Both the position numbers and the translations under genes were made by a program. The notes below the pieces were generated by a model that saw only the letters and a program-made list of their open reading frames with translations, was not told the origin of the DNA and ran no database searches. Positions 51,329-60,856 of a stretch of 64,000 nucleotides of DNA are shown in pieces (within the stretch, counting starts at the first letter, position 1; each line of letters begins with the position of its first letter). The DNA is taken from positions 310,001 to 374,000 of the forward strand of contig NZ_KB891851.1 of the NCBI RefSeq assembly GCF_000373565.1, read 5' to 3'. The stretch is from Streptomyces sp. HmicA12. GTDB lineage: Bacteria; Actinomycetota; Actinomycetes; Streptomycetales; Streptomycetaceae.

Positions 51329-53923
51329 ATGGCCACGCACGACCCCGCCCCGCACACCGCCGCACCCCGACCGGGTGCGGGAAACCCGGGGCACGCGGCC
51401 GGTCCCGTCCCTGTCCCCGGCGACCCGACCGCCCTGCAGACACTCCGCGCCCTGGACGCGAGCCCGCGCGGACTGACCGGCGCCGAGGCCGAGAAGCGGC
51501 TGGTCCGGTACGGGCCGAACACCCTGCCCGCAGCCCGGCCCGTCTCCTGGCCGGCCCGGTTCCGGCACAGCCTGCGCGACCCCTTCACCGCCGTCCTGTT
51601 CTGCCTCGGGATCGTCTCCGCCCTGGTGGCCGCGTGGGGCACCGCCTGCGTCATCCTCGCCCTGGTGGGCGTCAGTTGCGCCCTGCGCGCGCACGGCGAG
51701 TACCGTGCCGACCGGGCCGGGGACGGGCTGCGAGACCTCGTCGCGGGGACCGCGAGCGTGCAGCGCCGGGCGACCGCCGGGGCCGAGCCCCAGGTGCGCG
51801 AGATCCCAGTCGACGACCTGGTGCCGGGCGACGTGGTCCGGCTCGCGCCGGGCGACCTCGTCCCCGCCGACCTGCGGCTGCTGCGGGCCCACGGACTGAC
51901 GGTGCAACAGGCGGCGCTGACCGGGGAGTCGGCGCCCGTGGCCAAGCGACCGGTGGACGCGCCGGACGGCGGCGACACCGGCCACCTGTGCTTCCAGGGC
52001 AGCGGCGTCGCCTCCGGCAGCGGCACCGGAGTCGTGGTGGCGACCGGGGCGGACACCCGGTTCGCCGCGGTGCGCGGCACGGGGCAGCGGCGTACGGCGA
52101 GCGCCTTCGACCGCAGCGTGCACGGCATCTCCTGGATGCTGATCCGCTTCATGCTGATCACGCCGCCGCTGGTGCTGATGGCGAACGCCGCGCTGCGCGG
52201 CCGTGGCCTGGAGACGCTGCCGTTCGCCGTCGCCGTGGCCGTCGGCCTGACCCCCGAGATACTGCCGGTCATCGTCACCACCTGCCTGGGCCGCGCCGCG
52301 TCCTTGCTCGCCCGCACGCACGGCGTCATCGTGCGCCGCCTCCCGGCCCTGCACGACCTCGGCGCCGTCGACGTCCTGTGCGTCGACAAGACCGGCACCC
52401 TCACCCGCGACGAGCCCGTCGTCGACCCCGCCCGCACCAACCCCGACGCCCTGCACTGGGCGGGCGCCTGCGCCTGGTGGACGCTCCAGACCGCCGAACT
52501 CGCCGACCCCGACCCGCTGGACGAGGCCCTCCTCGCCGCCACCGGCCCCGAGGACTGGGACGCGTACGACGGCGTCGACGCGCTGCCCTTCGATCCCGTA
52601 CGCCGCCTCGCCACCGCCGTCGTCCGCGAACCCGGCGCGCTCGGCACGCACACCCTCGCCGTGAAGGGCGCCGTGCCGGAGGTCCTGGAACGCTGCGCGA
52701 TCAGCGACGAGGAGCGGGCCGGACTGCTGAAGCGCGCCGCCGAGCTCGCCGCCGACGGGGTCCGCCTGCTGGCCGTGGCCACCGCCCAGCGCACGGCCCG
52801 CACCCGCGCCTACCGCCCGGCCGACGAACGCGGCCTGGTCTTCCGCGGCTTCGTCGCCTTCCACGATGCCCTCGCGGACACCGCGCAGGACGCCGTACGC
52901 GCCCTCACCGGGCAGGGCGTCACGGTCAAGGTGCTCACCGGCGACCACCCGGCCACGGCGGCCCGTGCCTGCCGCGACCTCGGCATCGACCCCGGCGACG
53001 TCCGTACGGGCGAACAGCTCGCGGACCTCACCGACGCGCAACTCTCCGCGCTGGCCGCCCGCACCACCGTGTTCGCCCGCTGCACCCCCGCCGACAAGGC
53101 CCGCGTCGTCACCGCGCTGCGCGCCCACGGGCACACCACCGGCTTCCTCGGCGACGGCGTCAACGACCTGCCCGCGCTGCGCGCCGCCGACGTCGGCGTC
53201 TGCCCGCGCGACGGCGTCGACGTGGCGCGCCGGAGCGCGGACGTGGTGCTCGCCGAGAAGGACCTCACGGCGATCGGGCACGCCGTCGTCGCGGGCCGCC
53301 ACTCCAGCGCCAACATCGCCTCGTACCTGCGCATCACGCTCTCCTCGAACCTGGGCAACGTGATCGCGATGCTCGTGGCCGGGCTGATGCTGCCGTTCCT
53401 GCCGATGCTCCCGGCGCAGGTCCTCGTCCAGAACCTGTGCTTCGACGCCGCCCAACTGGCGCTCGCGTACGACCAGCCGGACCCGGCGGCGCTGCGCCGC
53501 CCCACGGTGCTGCGCCCGCGCGCCTTCCTGCGGTCCCTGACCGGCTTCGGCGCCCTGGGCGCGCTCGCCGACCTCGCCACCTTCGGGGTCCTCGCCCTGT
53601 GCCTGCCCGGAGCGCTCGGCCCGGAGGACCAGGCCGGCTTCCACGCCGGATGGTTCACCGAGAACCTGCTCACCCAGGCCCTCGTCATGCTCCTGCTGCG
53701 CACCGGCCGCCACACCGCCGAGGGCCGCACGCCGGGACCGGTGCGCCGGGCGGCCACCGGCCTCGCGGTCATCGGCATCGCCGTGCCGCTGACGCCCCTC
53801 GGCCCGCTCCTGGGCCTCACGTCGCTGCCCGCCCTCTACTACCCGCTGCTCGCGGCGGTGCTTGCGCTGTACGCGTCCGCGCTCCTCGTCCTGCGCGGGC
53901 GGGCCCGCGCGGTTCACCCGTAG
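51329..53923 (+). CDS. P-type ATPase, MgtA (type IIIB) family
   Basis: 864 aa. Motifs in order: LTGES, CVDKTGTLT (phosphorylated Asp about 353), LTGDHPATAARA and GDGVNDLPALRAADVG; the pre-phosphorylation helix TPEILPVIVTTC is the Mg-ATPase signature. Ten hydrophobic segments fit. Such pumps import Mg2+; pairing with an ArsR regulator is unusual and could mean another divalent metal or metal-stress control. The ATG at 51329 with GAAGG upstream is used. It ends in a 10-bp overlap with the LCP gene on the other strand. Confidence 0.88.
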   Translation: MATHDPAPHTAAPRPGAGNPGHAAGPVPVPGDPTALQTLRALDASPRGLTGAEAEKRLVRYGPNTLPAARPVSWPARFRHSLRDPFTAVLFCLGIVSALVAAWGTACVILALVGVSCALRAHGEYRADRAGDGLRDLVAGTASVQRRATAGAEPQVREIPVDDLVPGDVVRLAPGDLVPADLRLLRAHGLTVQQAALTGESAPVAKRPVDAPDGGDTGHLCFQGSGVASGSGTGVVVATGADTRFAAVRGTGQRRTASAFDRSVHGISWMLIRFMLITPPLVLMANAALRGRGLETLPFAVAVAVGLTPEILPVIVTTCLGRAASLLARTHGVIVRRLPALHDLGAVDVLCVDKTGTLTRDEPVVDPARTNPDALHWAGACAWWTLQTAELADPDPLDEALLAATGPEDWDAYDGVDALPFDPVRRLATAVVREPGALGTHTLAVKGAVPEVLERCAISDEERAGLLKRAAELAADGVRLLAVATAQRTARTRAYRPADERGLVFRGFVAFHDALADTAQDAVRALTGQGVTVKVLTGDHPATAARACRDLGIDPGDVRTGEQLADLTDAQLSALAARTTVFARCTPADKARVVTALRAHGHTTGFLGDGVNDLPALRAADVGVCPRDGVDVARRSADVVLAEKDLTAIGHAVVAGRHSSANIASYLRITLSSNLGNVIAMLVAGLMLPFLPMLPAQVLVQNLCFDAAQLALAYDQPDPAALRRPTVLRPRAFLRSLTGFGALGALADLATFGVLALCLPGALGPEDQAGFHAGWFTENLLTQALVMLLLRTGRHTAEGRTPGPVRRAATGLAVIGIAVPLTPLGPLLGLTSLPALYYPLLAAVLALYASALLVLRGRARAVHP

Positions 53924-55458
53924 GACAGGTTCGAGCAGATGTCCTCGTCGGCCGACCGCGCGCCGTCCGCCACGCTGGAGGGCACGGCCGTCGGAGTCGC
54001 GGAGGCGGTCGCGCCGGCCGCGTCGGGGGAGTGGTCGGCGCCGACGACGACGCTGATGCCGGAGTCGCCGCTCGCGGTGAGCCCGGCGCCGGGGAAGAGG
54101 CCGGCGAGGGTCTCGGCGTCGTCCTTCTGCCCGGGACCGTAGGTGATCGTCGTGGTGGCCGGGCCGCGGGTGGCGGCGTTGCCGGTGCCGGTGACGGTGA
54201 AGCCGTGCGCGGTGAGGCCGGCGGCGACCTCGGCGGCGAGGCCACGCGTGGTGGTGCCGTTGTAGACGGCGACGGAAATGCCGTGGCCGGACACCTCGGC
54301 GCCGGCACTCGCCGGGGGAGACGCGGAGGCGGCGGCCCGGCCGGCCTTCTTCCCGCCGGCGTTCTTGCCGTCGAGGGTGCGGTCGTCCTTGAGCGCCGCC
54401 CACAGGGCATCGGCGTCGGGCTGGACGACGGCGACGCGGTTGCCCTGGTAGCGCCAGGGGATGGTGACGAACTTGGTGTTGTGCAGGTCGACGTTCTTGA
54501 GGGACATCGCGAACTTCAGCAGTTTGTCCGCGGAGCCGAGCCCCGGGTCCACGGTCATCGACGCGGTCGCGGCGTCGGCGAGCGGCAGCAGCTTGGTGGG
54601 CGTGAAGCCGTCGTCCTTGATCTTCGCGACGAGGCTGGAGACGAAGGCCTGCTGGCGCTTGATGCGGCCGATGTCGGAGCCGTCACCGATGCCGTGCCGG
54701 ATACGGACGTAGTCGAGGGCCCTCTGCCCGGAGACGGTCTGCTCGCCCTCCTTGAAGAGGCGTTTGCCCTGTGTGGCGCGGTGCGGGTTCAGGTCGTTCT
54801 GGTAGACGTCGTTCGGCAGGCAGACCTTCACGCCGCCGACGACGTCGGTGAGTTCGGAGAAGCCCTTGAAGTCGACGACGACCGTGTGGTCGACGCGCAG
54901 TCCGGTCAGTTCCTCCACGGTGTTCTGCGTGCAGGCGGGGTTGCCCTCGGCCGTCTCGCCCGTCGAATAGGCCGAGTTGAACATCACGTCGGTCCGTGTC
55001 GCGCTCCACGAGCCGTCGGGGAGCTTGCACGGCGGGACGGTCACCAGGGTGTCGCGGGGTATGGAGACGCCGATGGCGTGCCGGTGGTCGGCGTAGACGT
55101 GCAGCAGGAACGCGGTGTCGGAGCGGCCGACGTCGTTCTTGTCGCCGCCGCCCAGATCGCTGTTGCCGCCGGTGCGGGCGTCGGTGCCGATGACGAGGAC
55201 GTTCTCGCCCTTCGACGCGTCGGCGTCGGGCCGGTTCTTGGACACCCCGTCCGCGCCGAACGTGTCGATGCTGCCGTTGAGCCTCAGGTACAGCCAGCCC
55301 GCGCCGGCCGTGATCAGGAGGAGGAACGACACTCCGGTGACGAGCGCGATCCGGAGCCGGCCGCGCCGGGGGCGGCGCCTGTTCGGTGCGGCACGGCGGC
55401 GCGCGGGCTTCGCCCTGCGCCGGGTGCGCCCGGCCGGCGTCTCGGGGGTCTGCGACAT
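53914..55458 (-). CDS. LytR-CpsA-Psr (LCP) family cell-wall glycopolymer ligase
   Basis: 514 aa. A basic cytoplasmic tail, one transmembrane helix (IALVTGVSFLLLITAGAGWLYL) and an extracellular LCP domain: VLVIGTDARTG, DTAFLLHV, SIPRDT, GGVKVC, LDYVRIRHG. This transfers wall teichoic acid or arabinogalactan-type polymers to peptidoglycan. The C-terminal LytR_C domain begins at ISVAVYNGTTTRGLA, followed by a Ser/Ala tail. Its promoter region faces the tatA-like gene and holds a TTGCGCAAT motif. Confidence 0.92.
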   Translation of the reverse strand: MSQTPETPAGRTRRRAKPARRRAAPNRRRPRRGRLRIALVTGVSFLLLITAGAGWLYLRLNGSIDTFGADGVSKNRPDADASKGENVLVIGTDARTGGNSDLGGGDKNDVGRSDTAFLLHVYADHRHAIGVSIPRDTLVTVPPCKLPDGSWSATRTDVMFNSAYSTGETAEGNPACTQNTVEELTGLRVDHTVVVDFKGFSELTDVVGGVKVCLPNDVYQNDLNPHRATQGKRLFKEGEQTVSGQRALDYVRIRHGIGDGSDIGRIKRQQAFVSSLVAKIKDDGFTPTKLLPLADAATASMTVDPGLGSADKLLKFAMSLKNVDLHNTKFVTIPWRYQGNRVAVVQPDADALWAALKDDRTLDGKNAGGKKAGRAAASASPPASAGAEVSGHGISVAVYNGTTTRGLAAEVAAGLTAHGFTVTGTGNAATRGPATTTITYGPGQKDDAETLAGLFPGAGLTASGDSGISVVVGADHSPDAAGATASATPTAVPSSVADGARSADEDICSNLSYG

Positions 55459-55523
55459 GTACGGGCCTTCATCCTGTGCGTCTTACGAGGGGAGACGGCC
55501 GACGCCACCTCAAGGTTGTACGG

Positions 55524-55532
55524 TTGCGCAAT
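55524..55532. promoter_or_regulatory. TTGCGCAAT motif between LCP and tatA genes
   Basis: TTGCGCAAT (palindromic core TTGCGCAA) in the intergenic region. The same core recurs at 56568 before the tatB gene, suggesting a shared operator. Confidence 0.3.
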
Positions 55533-55605
55533 GTAGCAAGTACTGCTGAGAGTGCGGTCCGTCCGCCGCGCCCCAGTGCGAGCGTCACGACGAGAGGTGG
55601 ACCGC

Positions 55606-55884
55606 ATGTTCCGCAACGCCATCGAGCCCTGGCACCTGTTGATCCTGGGCCTGGTGATCATCCTGCTCTTCGGATCGAAGAAGCTGCCCGACACCGCCCG
55701 CTCCCTGGGCAAGTCGCTGCGCATCCTCAAGAGTGAGACCAAGGCCATGAAGGAGGAGGGCGAGCGGCCGGCGGAGCCCGCCGGGGACGGCGCCGACGGG
55801 CAGCCGGCACCCGGACTCGCTCCGGCGGCCCCCGACCGGTCGGCCGCCGCCCGCTCGGCGACCGAGCCCGGCGCCACCCGCTGA
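55606..55884 (+). CDS. tatA: TatA-family twin-arginine translocase subunit
   Basis: 92 aa. A single N-terminal membrane helix (EPWHLLILGLVIILLFG) then the conserved amphipathic helix SKKLPDTARSLGKSLRILKS and a disordered acidic/Pro-rich tail. This is TatA structure: it polymerises to form the Tat export path. GAGAGG lies upstream of the ATG. Streptomyces often have more than one TatA; no tatC is here, so this may be a paralogue. Confidence 0.88.
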   Translation: MFRNAIEPWHLLILGLVIILLFGSKKLPDTARSLGKSLRILKSETKAMKEEGERPAEPAGDGADGQPAPGLAPAAPDRSAAARSATEPGATR

Positions 55885-56114
55885 GCGCCTGTGCCGCGCG
55901 CCGTCACGGGCTCGCCCCGTCGAACCCGTAGCGCAGCGGCTTTTCCTGTACGCGCAGGTCGCGCCGGTGGACGTACAGGCCTCGGCCCACGAACCCTCCG
56001 GATCGGTTGCCTCCTCCAGGTCGCAGGGCCGGGTGATCTGGAGGGGTTCATGGCCGTCGCTTCGGGCACGTTCGCCCTCCCTGGGTTCGCTGGGTTCGTG
56101 TGAGGGCGATGCGG

Positions 56115-56498
56115 TCAGGTGGCGTCGGGGTCGAAGCCGGCCCGCGGGCGCTCGGGAGCCGACTCCGGCTTCGCGGGGCCGACGGTGGTGTCCGCCGGTT
56201 CGCGCCGGGGGTCGAGAGCGTCCCGGATCTCGCCGAGCTCGCGGCCGAGGCTGTCGTCGCCGTCCAGGACGTGTTTGCGCACGAAGGTCTTCGGGTGCAG
56301 GTCGCGGACGTCGAAGTCCTGGAATTCCGGGCCGAGTTCGGAGCGGATCTCCTGCTGGGCGTCCTCGGAGAACTCGCGGATCCTGCGCACCGTCCGGGCC
56401 GCGTTCTGCAGGAACTCGGGCAGCTTGTCCGGCCCGAACAGGAGGAGGCCGAGCGCGGCGATCGTGATCAGCTCCATGAGGCCCACGTCCGAGAACAT
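56115..56498 (-). CDS. tatB: TatB-family twin-arginine translocase subunit
   Basis: 127 aa. Starts MFSDVGLMELITIAALGLLL and continues FGPDKLPEFLQNAARTVRRI, the TatB hinge and amphipathic helix, then a charged acidic tail. TatB receives Tat substrates with TatC. AAGGAG lies 6 nt before the ATG. It converges with tatA with a 230-bp gap; the gap shows no other gene. The pair is separated by orientation, so they are not one operon. Confidence 0.85.
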   Translation of the reverse strand: MFSDVGLMELITIAALGLLLFGPDKLPEFLQNAARTVRRIREFSEDAQQEIRSELGPEFQDFDVRDLHPKTFVRKHVLDGDDSLGRELGEIRDALDPRREPADTTVGPAKPESAPERPRAGFDPDAT

Positions 56499-56566
56499 CC
56501 GGTACTCCTTGCGTGGCGGCGGGCGTGGTGGCGGTGCGGCTCCCTGCCGCACATGATGCTTTAGTT

Positions 56567-56590
56567 ATTGCGCAATCAATGGAACCATTG
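56567..56590. promoter_or_regulatory. Double palindrome between tatB and terD
   Basis: ATTGCGCAAT (56567-56576) followed at once by CAATGG-AA-CCATTG (56577-56590), two perfect inverted repeats in the divergent control region of tatB and terD. The first shares its core with 55524. Confidence 0.45.
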
Positions 56591-56661
56591 TCGTGGCGCG
56601 CACGTTGTCCCGGGTGACAGCACGCCGTGAACGACGGCTCGAACGTATGGAGGTAGCAGCG

Positions 56662-57237
56662 GTGGGAGTTTCCCTGGGCAAGGGCGGCAACGTGTCCCTG
56701 AGCAAGGAGGCGCCGGGACTGACGGCAGTCCTGGTGGGCCTGGGCTGGGACGTGCGGACCACGACGGGCGCCGACTACGACCTCGACGCGAGCGCCCTGC
56801 TGTGCGACGCGTCCGGCAAGGTGCTCTCGGACCGGCACTTCGTCTTCTACAACAACCTGACCAGCCCGGACGGCTCGGTCGAGCACACCGGTGACAACCT
56901 GACCGGTGAGGGCGAGGGCGACGACGAGAGCGTGAAGGTGAACCTGGCGGCCGTGCCCGCCGAGGTCGACAAGATCGTCTTCCCGGTCTCGATCCATGAC
57001 GCCGAGGCGCGCGGCCAGAGCTTCGGCCAGGTCCGCAACGCGTTCATCCGCGTCGTGAACCAGGCGGGCGGCACCGAGATCGCCCGCTACGACCTGTCCG
57101 AGGATGCCTCCACCGAGACGGCGATGGTCTTCGGCGAGCTGTACCGGCACGGCGCGGAGTGGAAGTTCCGCGCGGTCGGCCAGGGCTACGCGTCCGGACT
57201 GCGGGGAATCGCCCAGGACTTCGGCGTGCAGGTCTGA
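56662..57237 (+). CDS. terD: TerD-family stress protein
   Basis: 191 aa. Typical start MGVSLGKGGNVSLSKEAPG and DLDASALLCDASGKV, FVFYNNLTSPDGSVEHTGDN and GEGEGDDE, which provide the Ca2+-binding Asp sites. TerD proteins act in tellurite and phage resistance and membrane stress, often with TerC and ATP-grasp partners. The GTG at 56662 has GGAGG upstream; a longer reading from 56593 runs over the operator. A terminator-like hairpin follows at 57252. Confidence 0.93.
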   Translation: MGVSLGKGGNVSLSKEAPGLTAVLVGLGWDVRTTTGADYDLDASALLCDASGKVLSDRHFVFYNNLTSPDGSVEHTGDNLTGEGEGDDESVKVNLAAVPAEVDKIVFPVSIHDAEARGQSFGQVRNAFIRVVNQAGGTEIARYDLSEDASTETAMVFGELYRHGAEWKFRAVGQGYASGLRGIAQDFGVQV

Positions 57238-57251
57238 CCCACTCGCACCGA

Positions 57252-57282
57252 GGCCCGCCGCCCGAGGGCGAGGCGGCGGGCC
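57252..57282. terminator. Hairpin after terD
   Basis: 11-bp GC stem (57252-57262 with 57272-57282), 9-nt loop, 15 bp after the terD stop. A second 10-bp hairpin (57297-57306 with 57316-57325) follows, before the next gene, and could be a second terminator or an operator. Confidence 0.6.
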
Positions 57283-57384
57283 GATCCGCCCGTTCCCCTG
57301 CTGTTCGGCGGCGATGAACAGCAGGTCCGTCGGCTCTGGTTCGACTACGCTGCCGGAGCTGGCACACGTGAACGAAGGACGCAG

Positions 57385-58038
57385 ATGGCTCGCCCTTACC
57401 GCCCCGGACCGAAACAGTTCGTCTTCGCTGTCGGTGACGGCAACGACCAACAGGTCTCCGTGGGCGACCCTCAGGAAGCCTACGTGGCGTTCTCCGCGTT
57501 CTTCCGTGATCGGGACTCCGACACCTACACCATCAACGATGAACCGGCGGGGCAGAGTTTGGTACTCATGCCCCGGCAAGGTGTGATCTCGCGGATCAAG
57601 GATGCGGACCGATCCCGGTCGGAATACCTCCAGGTCGACAGGGGCAACCGCTACCTCCCGAGCGCGATGCTGTTCTTCGAGAACGGATATGCCGGCCTCG
57701 ACCGCTTCGGCCAGTGGTTCCCCGACCTCGCCGACCTCGACGCGTCACCGGAGACCCGCGGTGCCGCCCGCGCCGCCACGTTCACGACGGAAGCGGCGGC
57801 GATCGAGGAAGTCGCTCGCATCTGGGGAGACTCGGGCATCGTGGATCCGAGCGACCAGTACTACGTCTTCTTCGTCTCGCACGGTGTCGACGACGACCGG
57901 GCCGAACGAGCCGAACTGCTCACGTTGATCGAGTTCCTCGGTATCGAACGAGTCGACGCCCCGGCCGAGGCCGCCGGGGGCGAAGTCTGGGTGCGCACCG
58001 ACACACGCCTCGACGTCGCATGTGCACGGTGGGCGTGA
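57385..58038 (+). CDS. Unrecognised cytoplasmic protein downstream of terD
   Basis: 217 aa, no signal or membrane helix. The N-terminal half is beta-rich with Asp/Asn-rich loops (GDGNDQQVSVGDPQEAYVAF, DRDSDTYTINDE). The C-terminal half is helical with EEVARIWGDSGIVDPSDQ and ends ARWA. Codon usage is a little lower in GC than its neighbours. GAAGGACGCAG precedes the ATG. I recognise no family. It is 85 bp before the next unrecognised gene. Confidence 0.65.
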   Translation: MARPYRPGPKQFVFAVGDGNDQQVSVGDPQEAYVAFSAFFRDRDSDTYTINDEPAGQSLVLMPRQGVISRIKDADRSRSEYLQVDRGNRYLPSAMLFFENGYAGLDRFGQWFPDLADLDASPETRGAARAATFTTEAAAIEEVARIWGDSGIVDPSDQYYVFFVSHGVDDDRAERAELLTLIEFLGIERVDAPAEAAGGEVWVRTDTRLDVACARWA

Positions 58039-58123
58039 ACAGTCGGTGCGGGGTGGGGGTACGGCATCGTCGTGATGCCGGCCGTTGCCGTTGCCGTTGC
58101 CGCTGTGGGGAAGGCTCGCGTCC

Positions 58124-59389
58124 ATGAGAGACATCGTTTTCACGCGCCGAAGCGGCTGGATCCCGAACGTGATCCGCGAGGACGGCGGGCTGAAGCTGAT
58201 GCTCGGTGCCGGGGCCGACGCCAACCACGATCCCCGCACGTTCACGTTCCCGATCGGCGAAGCCCATCTTGCGGTGATCCAGGAGGACTTGGCCCGACAC
58301 CTGCTGCTGTGGAGTGCGGTCCTTCCGCTGTGCGACGCCGCCGGGACCCGGGGCCGCCTCGACGAGAACGCCGCCGTCGCGCTCCTGGACCCGATCCTCC
58401 TCGGTGCGCCCGCGGACGTCGACGCGCTCTTCCGGCGCATCCGATGGGACAGGAGCCGGCTCGTCGCCCACGGGGCCGACATCGGTCCGCTGGAGCGCGG
58501 TCAGGTGTACGCGGCGATGCGCACGGCGACAGAGACGTCGAACGGGAAACGAGCCCAGGAGTACCACGCGGAGCGTCGTCGCGCCGAGCGCGGAGCGGTA
58601 CTCGGCCCGCTCGACGCCGCGATTCTGAGGTACACCGGCCAGTATCTGCACGGCGCGACGGTTCCGCGGCGGAAGCCCGATGCCGTCGACCCCGCGCTGC
58701 TGCCCGAGGTCATGCGGGTGATCGCCACTGCGGAGCAGGCGTGCGCCGGGATGCGGATCGGCCGCGATCCACGACGGGGAGAGCGCGCCACGGACCGGCG
58801 CGACTGGGATCGGATGGAGACGACGGTCCAAGCGGCCGTGCGCCGTGCACACCCTGGACTCGCCGATGACGCGGTGCGTACCGTGAGCTTCCTGATGTGC
58901 TCGGAGGCCGCGGACCGCTCCAGGAACACGCCCCTGGAGGATGACGAGGAGGCCGCGGGCCACGGCGCCGACTTCGGCGGGAGCGCGAGCAAGACGGTCC
59001 TGTCGTTCACCGACGACAAGGGTGCCGAGAAGAAGTGGCTGCGGGACGGCCCCCGCACCGCCGACGCGGAGTTCTGGGAGTTCGTCGGCGAGCGCTCCGC
59101 CGCGGACAACGAAGTGTTCACCATCGAGGACGAGGAGATGGGCGAAGGGATCCAGCTCCACTTCTACGCGGACTCCATCGCCCGGATCACGACGCTGCGC
59201 GAGGGCGAAGGCGGCTCGGATCCGGAGTACCGGGTCGAGTACAGCCTGGTCGACGGGATCGGCGGGTACCGGAACCTGGTGAGCGCCTTCGTCCGCGGCG
59301 GCTGCGCCGCACTCGGACAGCACGGTCCCTGGATGTCGGATGTCGCCGAGTTCGAGCGCGCGCGCCGACGACGCGACGCCCGGCGCTGA
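58124..59389 (+). CDS. Unrecognised protein of the ter region
   Basis: 421 aa, soluble. The N-terminus MRDIVFTRRSGWIPNVIREDG leads to a mixed alpha/beta region and helices rich in Arg (YHAERRRAERGAVLGPLDAA); near the C-terminus, an acidic beta region EVFTIEDEEMGEGIQLHFYA. GGGGAAGG lies 9 nt before the ATG; the reading frame upstream to 58085 is only the GCCGTT repeat. No family recognised. It is 184 bp before the ATP-grasp gene. Confidence 0.65.
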   Translation: MRDIVFTRRSGWIPNVIREDGGLKLMLGAGADANHDPRTFTFPIGEAHLAVIQEDLARHLLLWSAVLPLCDAAGTRGRLDENAAVALLDPILLGAPADVDALFRRIRWDRSRLVAHGADIGPLERGQVYAAMRTATETSNGKRAQEYHAERRRAERGAVLGPLDAAILRYTGQYLHGATVPRRKPDAVDPALLPEVMRVIATAEQACAGMRIGRDPRRGERATDRRDWDRMETTVQAAVRRAHPGLADDAVRTVSFLMCSEAADRSRNTPLEDDEEAAGHGADFGGSASKTVLSFTDDKGAEKKWLRDGPRTADAEFWEFVGERSAADNEVFTIEDEEMGEGIQLHFYADSIARITTLREGEGGSDPEYRVEYSLVDGIGGYRNLVSAFVRGGCAALGQHGPWMSDVAEFERARRRRDARR

Positions 59390-59573
59390 AATCCCCCTCG
59401 CGGCAGGCGACCTGACACGGCATCAGAACAGCCTGCCGGGACGTGAGATGCGCAGGGTGGTCGGCCCCGGACGTCCAACGACCGGATCAGGCCCGGAGTT
59501 TGTGCTTCAGGTCGCCGGGCAGGTGTGTCAGCCACACCGTCGATGGGCGTGAGCCCCGAAGGAGAAACGGCCT

Positions 59574-60815
59574 ATGCCGAAGCGCGAACCGGTCACCAGG
59601 AACCCCGACAAGGGCTATGTAGCGCTTCTCGGCTGGAGTCTCAACGCGGTGGAGGCCCTCGACCGGTTCGACAGAAGATACGTCGTCGTGGCCCCGGAGT
59701 GGGCCGAGGAGTACTGCGTCGAGCACGACATCCCGTACGTGCCGTGGAATTTCGAGCGGCTCAACGACCGCTCCATGGAGATCGCCGAGACCCTTCAGAA
59801 CGAGGGCGTCGACGTCGCGATCCCGCTGTACGAGGAAACGGTCGAATGGGCAGGGGCGATCAACTCCGTCCTCCTCGGCAATCCGCGTCTGTACGGTCAG
59901 GCCATGCTGCTGCGCGACAAGGCGCTGATGAAGCGCCGCGCCCAACTCGGCGGTATCCGGGTGGGAATCTTCGAGGAGGCCCACGACCGGGACGACGTGA
60001 TCCGCTTCCTCAAGCGCGTCAACCAGACGCTGCTCAAGCTGGACGGCGACCCGAACGACCCGATCCACCTCAAGGCGTTCGACAAGGCGGGATGCCTCGG
60101 GCACCGCGTCATCCGCACCCCGGACGAGATCGACATGATTCCGGAGGAGGAGTTCCCGGTCCTCATGGAATCCCATCTCGACGGCTGGGAGTTCGCGGTC
60201 GAGGCGTGGGTGCACAACGGGAAGATCAAGTTCCTCAACATCTCCGAATACGTCACGCTGGGATATTCGGTGTTCGTGCCGGCGACCCCGGAACTGGAGC
60301 GTTACCGCCCCCAGATCACGGCGCAGATCGAGAAACTCATCAAGACGTTCGACATCGAGTTCGGCTTCGTGCATCCCGAGTATTTCGTCACCAGTGACGG
60401 TGAGATGTACTTCGGCGAAGTCGCGTACCGGCCACCGGGCTTCAAGGTGTTCGAACTGCTTGAGCGGGCGTACGGGTTCAATGCCTACCATGGGCTGGTT
60501 CTGGCCTTCGATCCCAAGACGACCGAGGACGAGATCGACGCCTTCTTCCCGCGAGAGGTCGTCGACGCGTCCGGGGTCGCCGGCTGCTTCGGTGTCTACC
60601 CGCGGCGCCGTGTCGTCAGCGAGCTGGAGATCCCGGAGGAGACGGAGGACGACGACTACTACGAGTCGCACGACCTCTCGACACCGCTCGAGGAGACCGT
60701 CACCAAGAGGACCGCGTTCGGCACCCACTGGGGCCTGGTGTACTTCTTCGGCGACGATCCCTACCGCATGCGCGACCTGTTGAAAAGGCAGGAAGAGCTC
60801 GACTTCTACGTCTGA
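59574..60815 (+). CDS. ATP-grasp ligase-like protein
   Basis: 413 aa. An N-terminal Rossmann-like pre-ATP-grasp domain (YVALLGWSLNAVEALDRF), then an ATP-grasp fold: the RDKALMKRRAQLGGIRVG helix, PVLMESHLDGWEFAVEAWVH, LNISEYVTLGYSVFV and FVHPEYFVTSDGEMYFGEVAYRPPG with the Glu/Asn-type Mg site. Family members ligate a carboxylate to an amine. The ATG follows GAAGGAG. The next gene starts 41 bp later, so the two probably form an operon. Substrate unknown; terD lies 2.3 kb upstream, and ter gene neighbourhoods often contain ATP-grasp enzymes. Confidence 0.8.
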   Translation: MPKREPVTRNPDKGYVALLGWSLNAVEALDRFDRRYVVVAPEWAEEYCVEHDIPYVPWNFERLNDRSMEIAETLQNEGVDVAIPLYEETVEWAGAINSVLLGNPRLYGQAMLLRDKALMKRRAQLGGIRVGIFEEAHDRDDVIRFLKRVNQTLLKLDGDPNDPIHLKAFDKAGCLGHRVIRTPDEIDMIPEEEFPVLMESHLDGWEFAVEAWVHNGKIKFLNISEYVTLGYSVFVPATPELERYRPQITAQIEKLIKTFDIEFGFVHPEYFVTSDGEMYFGEVAYRPPGFKVFELLERAYGFNAYHGLVLAFDPKTTEDEIDAFFPREVVDASGVAGCFGVYPRRRVVSELEIPEETEDDDYYESHDLSTPLEETVTKRTAFGTHWGLVYFFGDDPYRMRDLLKRQEELDFYV

Positions 60816-60856
60816 CGCGACCCGTGGACGCAGGAGGCCAACCCGAGGGAAACCCT

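Noticed and set aside
58079..58102. GCCGTT hexamer repeat before the 58124 gene
   Set aside because: Short simple repeat with no further structure; the frame through it has no ribosome site.
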